A DNA stretch of 64,000 nt from CATQGW01 sp965242565 (GCA_965242565.1 OZ251457.1:2232001-2296000), one strand, 5' to 3'; positions 48,994-61,221 are shown, numbered from the stretch's first letter. Notes: generated by a model from the sequence alone, not told the origin. Program-made: numbers and translations.

Positions 48994-49643
48994 CGTTTTT
49001 TCCCGCCCCGCCGCTTGGTTTGGCGAATGCGCACTGTGCCGTTGGTCGCGCCGGGCACAGAGCCTTCAACGTACAGGAGATTGCGCTCTGCGTTAATCCG
49101 GATGACCTTGAGGTTCATGGAGGTGCGTCGGCGGCCGCCCATGCGGCCGGCCATGCGGGTGCCTTTGAGGACGCGGCCGGGGGTGGTGCCGGCGCCGACA
49201 GAGCCGGGGGCGCGGTGGCGGTCGCTCTGTCCGTGGGTGCGGGGTCCGCCGCGGAAGTGATGGCGTTTGACGACGCCGGCGAAGCCTTTGCCCTTGGAGA
49301 CGCCCTGGATGTCGACACGGTCGCCGACGCTGAAGATTTCGCTGGCCTGGAGCAGGGAACCGGGCTCGACATCGGCGAGGTCTTCGGGTTGGACGCGGAA
49401 TTCGCTGAGAGTGCGGAGCGCGCCGTTGCTGCCGGTGTGGCCGCGTTCGGGCTTGGTGACGCGCCAATCGGGGACTGCGCCGAAGCCGAGTTGGACGGCG
49501 GCGTAGCCGTCGCGTTCGGGGGTTTTGAGTTGGGTGACGGGGCAGGGGCCGACTTCGAGGACGGTGCAGCCGACAACGGAGCCGTCGTCGCGGATGACCT
49601 GCACCATGCCGAGCTTTTTGCCGAGGAGTCCGGGTACGGGCAT
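48990..49643 (-). CDS. rplC: 50S ribosomal protein L3
   Basis: The 217-residue protein starts MPVPGLLGKKLGMVQVI and has GVSKGKGFAGVVKRHHFRGGPRTHGQSDRHRAPGSVGA-type sequence with PGRVLKGTRMAGRMG, the tip that reaches the peptidyl-transferase centre. Length is normal. Confidence 0.95.
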   Translation of the reverse strand: MPVPGLLGKKLGMVQVIRDDGSVVGCTVLEVGPCPVTQLKTPERDGYAAVQLGFGAVPDWRVTKPERGHTGSNGALRTLSEFRVQPEDLADVEPGSLLQASEIFSVGDRVDIQGVSKGKGFAGVVKRHHFRGGPRTHGQSDRHRAPGSVGAGTTPGRVLKGTRMAGRMGGRRRTSMNLKVIRINAERNLLYVEGSVPGATNGTVRIRQTKRRGGKKR

Positions 49644-49650
49644 GTCGCGC

Positions 49651-49962
49651 CTACAGCTTGATGAACACGTCGACGCCGCTGGACAGTTGGAGTCGGCCCA
49701 GGGTGTCGAGTGTGCGTCCGGTGGGTTCGATGATGTCGATGATGCGCTTGTGGGTGCGCATTTCGAATTGTTCGCGCCCGTCCTTGTGGACGAAGGGGGA
49801 GCGGATCACGGTGTATTTGCGGATTTCGGTGGGGAGGGGGATGGGCCCGGCGACGCTGGCACCGGTTTTTTCGGCGATGTCGACGATCTGCATCGCGCTC
49901 TCATCGAGGATGCGATGGTCGTAGGCCTTGAGCCGGATACGGATCTTCTGGGGTACCGCCAT
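49651..49962 (-). CDS. rpsJ: 30S ribosomal protein S10
   Basis: The 103-residue protein has KIRIRLKAYDHRILDESAMQIVDIAEKTGA and FEMRTHKRIIDIIEPTGRTLDTLGRLQLSSGVDVFIKL-type sequence. It is also the NusE antitermination factor. Normal length, 15 bp after tuf. Confidence 0.95.
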   Translation of the reverse strand: MAVPQKIRIRLKAYDHRILDESAMQIVDIAEKTGASVAGPIPLPTEIRKYTVIRSPFVHKDGREQFEMRTHKRIIDIIEPTGRTLDTLGRLQLSSGVDVFIKL

Positions 49963-49977
49963 GGTGTTCTTCCGTGC

Positions 49978-51180
<1,203 letters not shown>

Positions 51181-51207
51181 CTGCTGGTTCCCTTTCCGTG
51201 GGCGTCG

Positions 51208-53265
<2,058 letters not shown>

Positions 53266-53332
53266 GGTGGTCGTCGCTCTTGTCGGTGTCGCTCGTGACG
53301 GGCTTCCAGCGGCGTGCTTTGCGGCGGCGCGC

Positions 53333-53803
53333 TTACCAGCGGTAGTGCGCGAAGGCGCGGTTGGCCTCGGCCATGCGGTGGGTTTCCTCGCGGCGGCGGA
53401 CGGCGGCGCCGGTGTGGTTGTAGGCGTCGAGCAGTTCGTCGGCGAGGGAGAGGTAGGTGGGGCGTCCTTTGCGGCTACGGGCGGCGGTGACGAGCCAGCG
53501 GATGCCGAGGGAGTTGCGCCGGTCCTGGCGGATTTCGACGGGCACCTGGTAGGTGGCGCCGCCGACGCGGCGGGGGCGGACTTCCATTTCGGGGGTGATG
53601 TTGGCGAGGGCCTGGTCGAAGACTTCGAGGGGGTCCTGGCGGACGCGGTCGCGGATGACGTCGAGGGCCTTGTACATGATGCTTTCGGCGACGCTTTTTT
53701 TGCCGTTGAGCATGATGCGGTTGATGACCATTTGGACCTGGACGCTGTCGTAGCGGGCGTCGGGGCGGATGCGGTGGCGTTCTGGTCGTCGGCGGCGCGG
53801 CAT
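53333..53803 (-). CDS. rpsG: 30S ribosomal protein S7
   Basis: The 156-residue protein starts MPRRRRPERHRIRPDARY and has INRIMLNGKKSVAESIMYKALDVIRDR, RVGGATYQVPVEIRQDRRNSLGIRWLV and a normal C-terminus (MAEANRAFAHYRW). It nucleates 30S head assembly. Length is standard. Confidence 0.95.
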   Translation of the reverse strand: MPRRRRPERHRIRPDARYDSVQVQMVINRIMLNGKKSVAESIMYKALDVIRDRVRQDPLEVFDQALANITPEMEVRPRRVGGATYQVPVEIRQDRRNSLGIRWLVTAARSRKGRPTYLSLADELLDAYNHTGAAVRRREETHRMAEANRAFAHYRW

Positions 53804-53856
53804 GTGGTGGTCTTTCAGGGGCTGCCGCGTGTCGGCGGCGGAATGCAGGCCAGCTG

Positions 53857-54294
53857 CTAGTGGGTGGCGGCGGTGGTGAGTCCGGCGGTTTTGCGAGCGC
53901 CGTACTTGGAGCGTCCACGCTTGCGCTCGGCGACGCCGAGGGCGTCGAGGGCGCCGCGGACGACCTGGTAGCGGACGCCGGGGAGGTCGCGGACGCGGCC
54001 GCCGCGGACAAGGACGATGGAGTGTTCCTGGAGGGTGTGGCCTTCGCCGGGGATGTAGGCGGTGACCTCGATGCCGTTGGTGAGGCGGACGCGGCAGACT
54101 TTGCGGAGGGCGGAGTTGGGCTTTTTGGGGGTGACGGTGCGGACGGCGGTGCAGACGCCGCGCTTTTGGGGGGAGCCGGCGTCCTGGGTGGTGCGGTTGG
54201 TGAGGGCGTTATAGCGGAAGCGCAGGGCGGGGGCCTTGGCCTTTTTGCGGCCTTTGCGGCGTCCTTTGCGCGCGAGTTGGTTGATGGTGGGCAC
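53857..54294 (-). CDS. rpsL: 30S ribosomal protein S12
   Basis: The 145-residue protein has the decoding-centre motifs TPKKPNSALRKVCRVRL and PGEGHTLQEHSIVLVRGGRVRDLPGVRY, with the lysine sites altered by streptomycin resistance in other bacteria in their usual state (PKKPNS). I chose the GTG at 54294 because it gives the family-typical PTINQL start and has a weak GTGGA site; a GTG at 54306 is also possible. It is the first gene of the superoperon. Confidence 0.93.
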   Translation of the reverse strand: MPTINQLARKGRRKGRKKAKAPALRFRYNALTNRTTQDAGSPQKRGVCTAVRTVTPKKPNSALRKVCRVRLTNGIEVTAYIPGEGHTLQEHSIVLVRGGRVRDLPGVRYQVVRGALDALGVAERKRGRSKYGARKTAGLTTAATH

Positions 54295-54365
54295 AGGATT
54301 GTCCACTCTGTCTGCGCCGCGGGGGGCGGCACGGAAGAACGCCCAGGGCAGGGCGCGGAAGCCTC

Positions 54366-54395
54366 AGCATAACCGCGTCTGCGGGCCGCTGACAA
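54366..54395 (-). promoter_or_regulatory. Likely promoter of the ribosomal superoperon
   Basis: On the minus strand TTGTCA (54390-54395) and TATGCT (54366-54371) are 18 bases apart. They lie about 70 bp before the rpsL start and would give a leader of roughly 65 bases. Both boxes match sigma-70-type consensus well for such GC-rich DNA. Confidence 0.5.
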
Positions 54396-54481
54396 CCACC
54401 GCGCCGCAACTGCGGGTTTGCGGCGGTGGATTTCCCCAGCTGCGGCGCGGCGCGCTCTGTTGCCTGGGTGTCAGAACGGGC

Positions 54482-55399
54482 TTAGACGCCGGCGTAGGAG
54501 TGGAGACCGGAGATCCAGAGGTTGACGCCGAGGTAGGTGAAGAGGACGGCGGCGAAGCCGAGTACGACGATCCAGGCGCTGCGTGCGCCGCGCAGGCCGC
54601 GCAGGCCACGGGCGTGGATGTAGACGGCGAAGATGAGCCAGGTAACGAGGGCGGCGGTTTCTTTGGGGTCCCAGCCCCAGTAGCGCCCCCAGGCGTCGTT
54701 GGCCCAGAATGCGCCGAGGGCGATGCCGGCGGCGAGCAGGGGGAAGCCGACGAGCACGGCGCGGTAGGTGAGTTGGTCGCAGCGGTCGGGGGCGGGGAGG
54801 AAGGTGAAGCGGCCCTGCGGATCGCTGCGGCGGAGGCCCTGAACGAGGTGCATGGCGGCTGCGCCGAAGGCGACGGCGAGGACGGCGTAGGAGAGGATCA
54901 TGAGGGCGACGTGGATGGTGAGGAGGGTGGGGCTCTGGAGGGCGGGGACGAGGATTTCCTGGCCTTCGCTGGGGAAGGCGAGGGCGCTGGCGTAGAGTCC
55001 GCAGGCGACGGGGAGGACGAAGGAGCCGGCGAGGCGGGTGCCGGAGCGGTATTCGAAGATGACGTAGAAGAGGACGATGGCGATGCCGAAGGCCATGGAG
55101 AATTCGAAGAGGTTGCTGTAGGGGGCGTGGTTGAGGGCGAGGCCGCGGAGGATGAGACCGACGAGGCCGAGCAGTGCGGCGACCCAGGCGCTGAGGGTGG
55201 CGATGCCGCCGAGGGTAGCGGAGCGGGTGAGCGGGGCGGCGGCGGGGCGGACGGGGACATCGGGTTCGGTGGCGACGAGGGGGCGGGGGGCGAAGACGGC
55301 GGCGAGACGCGGTTGGACGGCGTAGATGATCGAGGCGCAGGCGGCGACGATCGCGGCGACGAAGCTGGCCCAGAGGAGGAAGAGCGCGCTATCGGCCAT
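54482..55399 (-). CDS. c-type cytochrome biogenesis protein, CcsA/CcsB (heme handling) family
   Basis: The 305-residue protein has about eight hydrophobic helices and the tryptophan-rich heme-handling signature WGRYWGWDPKET near residue 250, with conserved histidines (NHAPYSNLFEF, LLTIHVALMILSY, YIHARGLRG). This is the ResC/CcsA membrane component of System II, which moves heme outward and attaches it to apocytochrome c. Its usual partner ResB/Ccs1 is not in the window. Its start is close to the divergent end of the PIG-L gene. The orthologue name varies (ccsA or ccsB), so no symbol is given. Confidence 0.9.
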   Translation of the reverse strand: MADSALFLLWASFVAAIVAACASIIYAVQPRLAAVFAPRPLVATEPDVPVRPAAAPLTRSATLGGIATLSAWVAALLGLVGLILRGLALNHAPYSNLFEFSMAFGIAIVLFYVIFEYRSGTRLAGSFVLPVACGLYASALAFPSEGQEILVPALQSPTLLTIHVALMILSYAVLAVAFGAAAMHLVQGLRRSDPQGRFTFLPAPDRCDQLTYRAVLVGFPLLAAGIALGAFWANDAWGRYWGWDPKETAALVTWLIFAVYIHARGLRGLRGARSAWIVVLGFAAVLFTYLGVNLWISGLHSYAGV

Positions 55400-55426
55400 C
55401 TGTGGGCGGCTCCGTTCGCGCTCAGA

Positions 55427-56263
55427 TTACGCCGAGGCGGCGGCTGGCGCAGCGGCGGGCTGCCCGGCTTGCTCGGCGGCGGCGCGCTCGCGCTCCTGTT
55501 TGCGCTCCTGCTCGCGCTCTTTGTTGAGCGCGGCCAGGGCGGCGCTGCGGCGGGGGGTGCTGACATCGCCGAAGGTGAGACGGCGGAAAGATTCGGCCCA
55601 GGGGACGCGGCCTTCGGCGGCGGCGTGCTTCTGGCGCTGGGCCATGCGTTTGGCCATTTCTTCGCGGTTGAGGGCCTGTACCTGGGTGGCATGGCGGAAG
55701 AGGGCGTCGATGCGGCGCTCAAGCTGGTCGCTGACGTCGACCCAGTAGTTGGGTTCGCGCGCGCCGGCGAGGAGGACGGTGTTGACGCGGTGCGGTTCGA
55801 GTCCGTCGGTGAGCTGCTCGGCGTAGGTGTTGGGGTTGCGGGCGAGGGGGAAGACGGCGTCGAGGGCGGCGAGGCCGACGGTGCGATGGTCGCGGTGGTT
55901 GAAGCCGCGGTAGCCGTCCCAGGTGATCAGCAGTTCGGGGCGGGTTTGGCGGACGACGCGGACGAGCGCGGCGCGGAGTTCGGGGCCGTCTTCAACGAAG
56001 CCGTCGGGCCAGCGGAGGAAGATGCAGCGTTGGGCGCCGAGTTCGGCGGCGGCGGCTTGCTGCTCGGCCTCGCGGAGGGCGGCGAGGTCGGCGGGGGAGA
56101 GGTTGGGGTCTTTGCTGCCTTTGTCGCCGCTGGTGACGAGGCAGAAAGCGACTTGCCAGCCGTCGTCGGCGAGCGCGGCGACGGTGCCGCCGCAGGTGAA
56201 TTCGATGTCGTCGGGGTGGGCCATGACGACGAGGGCGCGGCGGGGTTCGGTGGTTTTGGTCAT
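55427..56263 (-). CDS. PIG-L/LmbE family deacetylase
   Basis: The 278-residue protein has the zinc motif AHPDD near residue 15 with GGTVA, SGDKGS, RCIFLRWPDGFVED, and the second ligand set HRDHR. Family members remove N-acetyl groups from sugars (mycothiol, bacillithiol, GlcNAc-lipids). The substrate is unknown; a GT4 glycosyltransferase of MshA-like type is encoded 2 kb away, but the neighbourhood does not prove a thiol pathway. The C-terminus is a Glu/Arg/Ala-rich helix with an Ala/Pro tail. Confidence 0.85.
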   Translation of the reverse strand: MTKTTEPRRALVVMAHPDDIEFTCGGTVAALADDGWQVAFCLVTSGDKGSKDPNLSPADLAALREAEQQAAAAELGAQRCIFLRWPDGFVEDGPELRAALVRVVRQTRPELLITWDGYRGFNHRDHRTVGLAALDAVFPLARNPNTYAEQLTDGLEPHRVNTVLLAGAREPNYWVDVSDQLERRIDALFRHATQVQALNREEMAKRMAQRQKHAAAEGRVPWAESFRRLTFGDVSTPRRSAALAALNKEREQERKQERERAAAEQAGQPAAAPAAASA

Positions 56264-56346
56264 TGGGAGGCTCTTTGGGTCATTGTATGGGGGCGGGGCG
56301 CAAGCGGCAGGCTGTTAGCCTATAGGAACCCGAACGGAGGATCGAA

Positions 56347-57273
56347 ATGGCGGGTGGATCGGCGCGGGCTGCTGGTTCCGCTCGGCTGCCTGCGGCGGAC
56401 GCGGAGGTCGTGCCGATCTCGGCGATTGCGGCGGTCAACGTGGCCGAGGTGCCGCAGCGGAGCCCGTTGCGCTACCCGGGCGGGAAGACATGGCTGATTC
56501 CGCATGTTCGGGCGTGGCTGGGCGAGTCCGGAGAGCCGGAGCGACTGCTGGTTGAGCCGTTCGCGGGGGGCGGCACCGTTTCGCTGACGGGAGTGATGGA
56601 GGGGTTCGCCGAGCACGCGCTGATGGTTGAGTTGGACGCGGATGTGGCGGCGTTCTGGAAGGCGGCGCTTTCGCACGGGCCGAAGCTGATCGAGTTGGTG
56701 CGGAGCTTTGAACCGACTTACGAGAGTGTGATGGCGCTGCAGCAGGAGGCGGCGGACGATGTGGTGATGCGCGGGTTTCGCACGCTGGCGCTCAACCGGG
56801 TGCGGCGCGGAGGCATTCTGGCGCCGGGGGCGTCGCTCAGCCGGGCGGGCGAGAATGGGAAGGGGCTGCGTTCGCGCTGGTATCCGGACACGTTGGTGCG
56901 GCGTCTGAGCGCGATTTGGGAGCAGGCGGAGCGGCTGACGTTCGTCGCGGGGGACGGGATGGGGGTGCTGCGCTCGCTGGATCCTGCGACGCTGGCGAGT
57001 TGCGCGCTGTTTCTGGATCCGCCGTACACGGCGGGCGGGAAGCGGGCGGGCGCGCGGCTGTATGCGCACCACGAGGTTGACCACTGGGCGCTGTTTGCGT
57101 TTGCCGCGGACAGCGGCGCGGATTTTCTGATGACCTACGACTACGCGCCGGAGACGCTGGCGCTGGTGCGCGAGTTCGGGTTTGCGGCGGTGCAGGTAGA
57201 GATGAAGAACACGCACCATGCGCGGATTGCGGAGTTGGTGATTACGCGGCGCACGCTGTTTGAGAGCGCGTGA
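56347..57273 (+). CDS. DNA adenine methylase, D12 class (Dam-like), methylase of an RM pair
   Basis: The 308-residue protein has the D12-class N6-adenine methylase signatures: SPLRYPGGKTWLIP (RYPGGK, residues 42-47), VEPFAGGGTVSLTG and FLDPPYTAGGK near residue 222, with a target-recognition region between. It methylates adenine in a short DNA site. A 35-residue N-terminal leader precedes the domain. CGGAGG lies 6 bases before the ATG. The last bases overlap the start of a NotI-like endonuclease gene, so the pair is coordinately translated. Dam alone could be an orphan, but the partner makes an RM system likely. Confidence 0.88.
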   Translation: MAGGSARAAGSARLPAADAEVVPISAIAAVNVAEVPQRSPLRYPGGKTWLIPHVRAWLGESGEPERLLVEPFAGGGTVSLTGVMEGFAEHALMVELDADVAAFWKAALSHGPKLIELVRSFEPTYESVMALQQEAADDVVMRGFRTLALNRVRRGGILAPGASLSRAGENGKGLRSRWYPDTLVRRLSAIWEQAERLTFVAGDGMGVLRSLDPATLASCALFLDPPYTAGGKRAGARLYAHHEVDHWALFAFAADSGADFLMTYDYAPETLALVREFGFAAVQVEMKNTHHARIAELVITRRTLFESA

Positions 57274-58175
57274 GCATGCCGGGTGCGCGTTACGGCATCG
57301 CGGAGTGGTTCGGCGAGCCGCTGCTGGCGTTGACGCCGGCGCGTCGATCCGAGTTTGCGCGCCGCGCGCTGCAACGCGGCGACGCGCCGCGGTGTCCGTT
57401 CCAGCAGGGCGATGTGCAGTGCTCGAAGAAGGGCGGGGTCTGCTCGATTCAGCGGTACGAGTCGGATTCGGGTGGGCGGATTGCAGCGGCCGTCGGAGAG
57501 CCGGTGGTGGTTTGCCCACGGCGCTTTCAGGAGTCGCAGACGTTGCTGCGATGGCTGGCGGAGATCGTGGGCATCGAGGGCGACAGCGCCTATGTCGCGC
57601 GGGAAGTTCCGTTCATGAGAGGGACGCGCACAGGGAAGCCGGCGGGGAAGATCGATCTGGTGATCGCGGAAGCGGATGAGCCGAACTTTCGCGGTGCGGG
57701 CCGCTGGTACGGGCTGGAGATTCAGGCGGTCTATTTTTCCGGAGAAGGGATGCCCGGCGAATTTGAGCGGATGCTGGACGATGAGCAAGATGCGCCGCCG
57801 TTTCCGAGCAAGGTTCGGCGTCCAGACTGGCGGTCGTCAAGCGCGAAGCGGTTGATGCCGCAGCTGGAGATCAAGGTGCCGACGCTGCGGCGTTGGAGCT
57901 CGAAGGTCGCAGTAGCTGTGGATAAGCCGTTCTTCGACTCGGTGGGCGGGCCGAGTTCCAATGTCAGCCGAGACCTTGATGACGGCGACATCGTTTGGCT
58001 CGTGCCGGAGTTTCGACGAAGCGACGATCATTCGATCCGAATGGGGCGCGGGTACTTTGAGGTGCTCACGCTTGAGGACTCACGTCCGCGTCTGCTGGCT
58101 GCGGAGACGATCTCGCGCGGGGAATTTGAGGAGGTGCTGCGGCGGAAGCTCCAGCCGCTCGACCGGGGCGGTTGA
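57270..58175 (+). CDS. NotI-like restriction endonuclease
   Basis: The 301-residue protein resembles NotI-family type II endonucleases. The N-terminal YGIAEWFG and the cysteine set CPF...C-KKGGVC (C42, C51, C58) plus C82 (VCPRRF) fit the iron-binding Cys4 site of NotI. The catalytic core reads KIDLVIAE with D129 and E150-x-Q152 (GLEIQAVYFSG), the PD-(D/E)XK variant with Gln in place of Lys that NotI uses. The start is a GTG overlapping the methylase stop; an ATG at 57276 is an alternative. NotI itself is paired with a cytosine methylase, so the adenine methylase here implies a different target. Confidence 0.8.
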   Translation: MSMPGARYGIAEWFGEPLLALTPARRSEFARRALQRGDAPRCPFQQGDVQCSKKGGVCSIQRYESDSGGRIAAAVGEPVVVCPRRFQESQTLLRWLAEIVGIEGDSAYVAREVPFMRGTRTGKPAGKIDLVIAEADEPNFRGAGRWYGLEIQAVYFSGEGMPGEFERMLDDEQDAPPFPSKVRRPDWRSSSAKRLMPQLEIKVPTLRRWSSKVAVAVDKPFFDSVGGPSSNVSRDLDDGDIVWLVPEFRRSDDHSIRMGRGYFEVLTLEDSRPRLLAAETISRGEFEEVLRRKLQPLDRGG

Positions 58176-58220
58176 CGCTTGGGGTTGGTCTGAGGATGGG
58201 GGGAGGGGGTGCGGGCGGCC

Positions 58221-58268
58221 GACCCCCCAGTCCGCTTGCGCGGACAGCCCCCCTGTGTGGGGGGGCGG
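58221..58268. repeat. REP-like double hairpin
   Basis: GTCCGC and GCGGAC arms around TTGC are flanked by ACCCCCC and CCCCCC followed by a G-run after TGTGTG. Similar dispersed elements are common in GC-rich genomes. It separates the endonuclease gene from the convergent glycosyltransferase gene and may end transcription, although there is no T tract. Confidence 0.55.
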
Positions 58269-58316
58269 TTGCGGAGGGGGAGAGCTTGGATCAGCGATGT
58301 CGGGGGGCGGTGGCGG

Positions 58317-59630
58317 TTAGCGGGCGGCGGCGGCGAGGAGGGTTTCGGCGGCTTCGGCGCAGGGGGAGGAGGGGCGCTCGGGTTCGGCGAGGAGGGATTC
58401 GTAGAGGTCGAGCATGCGTTGGGCGACGGCGGGCCAGGCGTATTTGCGGACGGATTGGGCGGCGCGGCGGCCCAGGGCTGCGCCGCTGTCGGGGGCGTTG
58501 AGCACCTGCGCCAGGGCGTCGGCGAAGGCGGCGGCGCTGCGCTCGGCGGCGAGGTAGCCGTTGCGCCCGTGGGCGACGGTGGTGAGCAGGCCGCCGACGG
58601 GGGAGGCGACGACGGGCGCGCCGCAGGCCATGGCTTCGACGGCGACGAGGCCGAAGCTTTCGTAGGCGGAGGGCATGGCGCAGACGTTGGCGGCGCGGTG
58701 GAGGTCGGGAAGCAGGGCGTGGGGAGCGGCGTCCTGCATGGAGACGCGCTCGGCGACGCCTGCGGCGTCGGCGATGGCGCGGAGGCGCTCGCGCTCCGGC
58801 TCGTCGCGCTCGTCGCCGCCGACGATCCAGAGTTGCGGCTGCGGTCGGCCGGCGGGGGTGCGCAGGCGGGCGAGGGCTTCGACGAGCAGGTCTGCGCCCT
58901 TGAGCGGTTCAAGCCGCCCGACGAAGAGGATGGCGGGGGCGTCGTCGACGCGGAGGTCGGGCATGGTGCGGCGCACGGCCTCGCGGGCGGCGGCGCGGTC
59001 GCCGGGGCGGAAGCGTTCGAGGTCGACGCCGCCGGGGACGATGCGGATGCGGTTGGGGTCGGCGCGGTAGAAGTCGACGAGGAAGTCGCGCTCGTGGTCG
59101 GTCCAGGGGATGAGGAGGTCGGCGCAGGAGGCGACGTGGTGTTCGCCGGCGATGCGGAGGGCGGGTTCGGGCGGCCCTGCGCCGCGATAGTGGCGGTTTT
59201 TGATTTCGCCGAGGGTGTGGAAGGTGGCGGCGTGGGGGCAGCCCCAGCGCTGGGCGAGGGAGATGCCGCTGAGGCCGGAGACCCAGTAGTGGGAGTGGAG
59301 GAGTTCGTAGGACCAGCCGCGCTCGCGGGCGATTTGGTCGGCGCGTGCGGTGAAGGCGTCGATGTGGGCGGCGACTTCGATGGGAGGGAGTGTGGTGGGC
59401 GGGCCGACATCGACATGGACGACTCGGGCGCCGGGGGCGATTTCGACGATGTCGGGCAGGGCGGGGCGGTCGCGGCGGGTGTAGATGTCGACGAGGCGGT
59501 TGCGGGCGGCGAGTTGTTTGGCGAGTTCGGCGACGTAGACGTTCATGCCGCCGGCTTTGGTGGTGCCGGGGCGGGCGAGGGGGGAGGTGTGGGTGGAGAC
59601 GACGGCGAGGCGTCGGAGGTGGTGGGGCAT
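58317..59630 (-). CDS. GT4-family glycosyltransferase (MshA/sucrose-phosphate-synthase-like)
   Basis: The 437-residue protein has the GT4 two-Rossmann layout: THTSPLARPGTTKAGGMNVYVAELAKQLA, LLHSHYWVSGLSG, PGGVDLERFRPGD, ILFVGRLEPLKGADLLVEAL and the nucleotide-sugar motif PSAYESFGLVAVEAMACGAPVVAS. This arrangement is typical of MshA and related UDP-GlcNAc or sugar-phosphate glycosyltransferases, but the acceptor is unknown. It is the last gene of the leftward hom-thrC operon, 2 bp after the acetyltransferase. Confidence 0.85.
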   Translation of the reverse strand: MPHHLRRLAVVSTHTSPLARPGTTKAGGMNVYVAELAKQLAARNRLVDIYTRRDRPALPDIVEIAPGARVVHVDVGPPTTLPPIEVAAHIDAFTARADQIARERGWSYELLHSHYWVSGLSGISLAQRWGCPHAATFHTLGEIKNRHYRGAGPPEPALRIAGEHHVASCADLLIPWTDHERDFLVDFYRADPNRIRIVPGGVDLERFRPGDRAAAREAVRRTMPDLRVDDAPAILFVGRLEPLKGADLLVEALARLRTPAGRPQPQLWIVGGDERDEPERERLRAIADAAGVAERVSMQDAAPHALLPDLHRAANVCAMPSAYESFGLVAVEAMACGAPVVASPVGGLLTTVAHGRNGYLAAERSAAAFADALAQVLNAPDSGAALGRRAAQSVRKYAWPAVAQRMLDLYESLLAEPERPSSPCAEAAETLLAAAAR

Positions 59631-59632
59631 GG

Positions 59633-60640
59633 TCAGTCGGCCCGGCGGAGTTGAAGGCGGAGGACGGCGCGGGGGCGGCCGCCGAGTTCAAACTTATAGG
59701 GCTCGTCGCCGCGCAGGAAGTTGACGTAGCGGAGGCCGCGTTGTGCGGCGTCGCGGAGGCAGAGGACTTTGGAGGCGAGGCCGGCGTTGAGGTCGCGGAA
59801 GCGGGGGTCGAAGCCGCTGTTGTAGAGCATGACTTGGTCGTGGGTTTCCCAGCAGAGAATCAGCGCGGCGGGGTCGCCGGAGATGCTGAGGCGGTGGAGT
59901 CGGAGCCAGCCGTGTTGGGCCATGGCGTCGCCGAGGGCGAGGAAGAAGTGCTCCATGGGTTGGGTGAGGAACTGGGCTTTGTCGCCGCGGGAGCCGCTCA
60001 TCATTTCCAGTAGAAGCGGCAGTTGGGCGGCGGCTTCACCGCCCTGGAGTACATCGAACTGGACGGCGGAGCGAAGCTGGCGGAGGGGGCGGAGTTTACG
60101 GCGGATTTCGCGTCGGTCGCGGGAGCGGAGGCGGTCGAGGTAGGCGTCCCAGCCGCCCTGGAGGTCGACGACGGGGCAGACGGCTTCTTCGCTGAGTTGG
60201 GCGGTCCAGCCGCGCTGTTGGGCGGCGTCTGCGAGGGCGGCGGTGAGCGGGGCGTCGGCGTCGAGGCCGCGCAGGTCGAGCGAGCGCAGACGGCTGCGTT
60301 CGAGGTGGTCGAAGAGGGCGTCGGCCAGGGCCGGCTCGCGGCCGGGGGCGGCGACGGCGCCCATGTAGTCGGCGACTTCGTGGTCGCCGAGCCAGCGGGC
60401 GGAGCGGCCGTTGCGGGCAAGAGGGGCGACGCCGATCAGCGCGCCCTGCGCTTCGACGGGCAGGATTTCGAGCTCGACGCCGGCCTCGCCGCCGAAGACG
60501 GACCACCAGGCGCGGGCGAATTCGGGCGCGACGAAGGGGGCGACGGCGGGGCGGGCCTGGGCGACGAGTTCGCGCCAGCGCGGGGCGAGTTGGTCCCAGC
60601 CCGCCGTGCTGGTCAGCGGCGCGGTCGTTGGGGCGGTCAT
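59633..60640 (-). CDS. CelD/BioF2-type GNAT acetyltransferase
   Basis: The 335-residue protein has a two-domain GNAT layout: PEFARAWWSVFGG near the N-terminus, RSRDRREIRRKLRPLRQL, and a C-terminal domain with ALILCWETHDQVMLYNSGFDPRFRDLNAGLASKVLCLRDA. This matches the CelD-like acetyltransferase family linked with exopolysaccharide or cell-wall modification in other bacteria. The substrate is unknown. It overlaps folE by 4 bp and precedes a glycosyltransferase, so a polysaccharide role is plausible. Confidence 0.75.
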   Translation of the reverse strand: MTAPTTAPLTSTAGWDQLAPRWRELVAQARPAVAPFVAPEFARAWWSVFGGEAGVELEILPVEAQGALIGVAPLARNGRSARWLGDHEVADYMGAVAAPGREPALADALFDHLERSRLRSLDLRGLDADAPLTAALADAAQQRGWTAQLSEEAVCPVVDLQGGWDAYLDRLRSRDRREIRRKLRPLRQLRSAVQFDVLQGGEAAAQLPLLLEMMSGSRGDKAQFLTQPMEHFFLALGDAMAQHGWLRLHRLSISGDPAALILCWETHDQVMLYNSGFDPRFRDLNAGLASKVLCLRDAAQRGLRYVNFLRGDEPYKFELGGRPRAVLRLQLRRAD

Positions 60641-61221
60641 TGGCGGGCCCGAACCAGCGCGAGGAATTCGGCGCGTGTGTCGTTTTGGCTCTGGAAGGTG
60701 CCGCGCATGGCGGAGGTGGCCATTTGCGAGCCGGGCTTTTTGATGCCGCGCATGGTCATGCAGAGGTGTTCGGCTTCGACGGCGACGGCGACGCCGTCGG
60801 GCTCGAGCGCTTCCATCATGATGTCGGCGATTTGGGCAGTGAGGCGCTCCTGGAGTTGCGGTCGGCGGGCGACGGCATCGACGAGGCGTGCGAGTTTGGA
60901 GATGCCGACGACGCGCCCGCGGGGGACGTAGGCGACATGTGCAGTGCCGCGGAAGGGGATCAGGTGGTGTTCGCAGACGGAGAAGAAGGGGATGTTGCGG
61001 AGGATGACCATTTCATCGTGGCCTTCGTCGAAGCCGACGCGGAGCAGGGCTTCGGCGTCGATCTGGCGTCCGCCGAGCATTTCGGCGTAGGCGGCGGCGA
61101 CGCGGCGTGGGGTTTCGAGCAGGCCCTCGCGTTCGGGGTCTTCGCCGAGGGCGAGGAGCAGTTCGCGGACGGCGGCTTCGGCGCGGGGGAGGTCGACCGC
61201 TGCGGTCGGCCGGCCGCTCAC
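60637..61221 (-). CDS. folE: GTP cyclohydrolase I
   Basis: The 194-residue protein has LGEDPEREGLLETPRRVAAAYAEML, the zinc ligands in FFSVCEHHLIPFRG and EAEHLCMTMRGIKKPGS, and VGISKLARLVD. It makes dihydroneopterin triphosphate for folate. Length is normal. It is coupled to thrC upstream and the acetyltransferase downstream by 4-bp overlaps. Confidence 0.94.
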   Translation of the reverse strand: MSGRPTAAVDLPRAEAAVRELLLALGEDPEREGLLETPRRVAAAYAEMLGGRQIDAEALLRVGFDEGHDEMVILRNIPFFSVCEHHLIPFRGTAHVAYVPRGRVVGISKLARLVDAVARRPQLQERLTAQIADIMMEALEPDGVAVAVEAEHLCMTMRGIKKPGSQMATSAMRGTFQSQNDTRAEFLALVRARQ

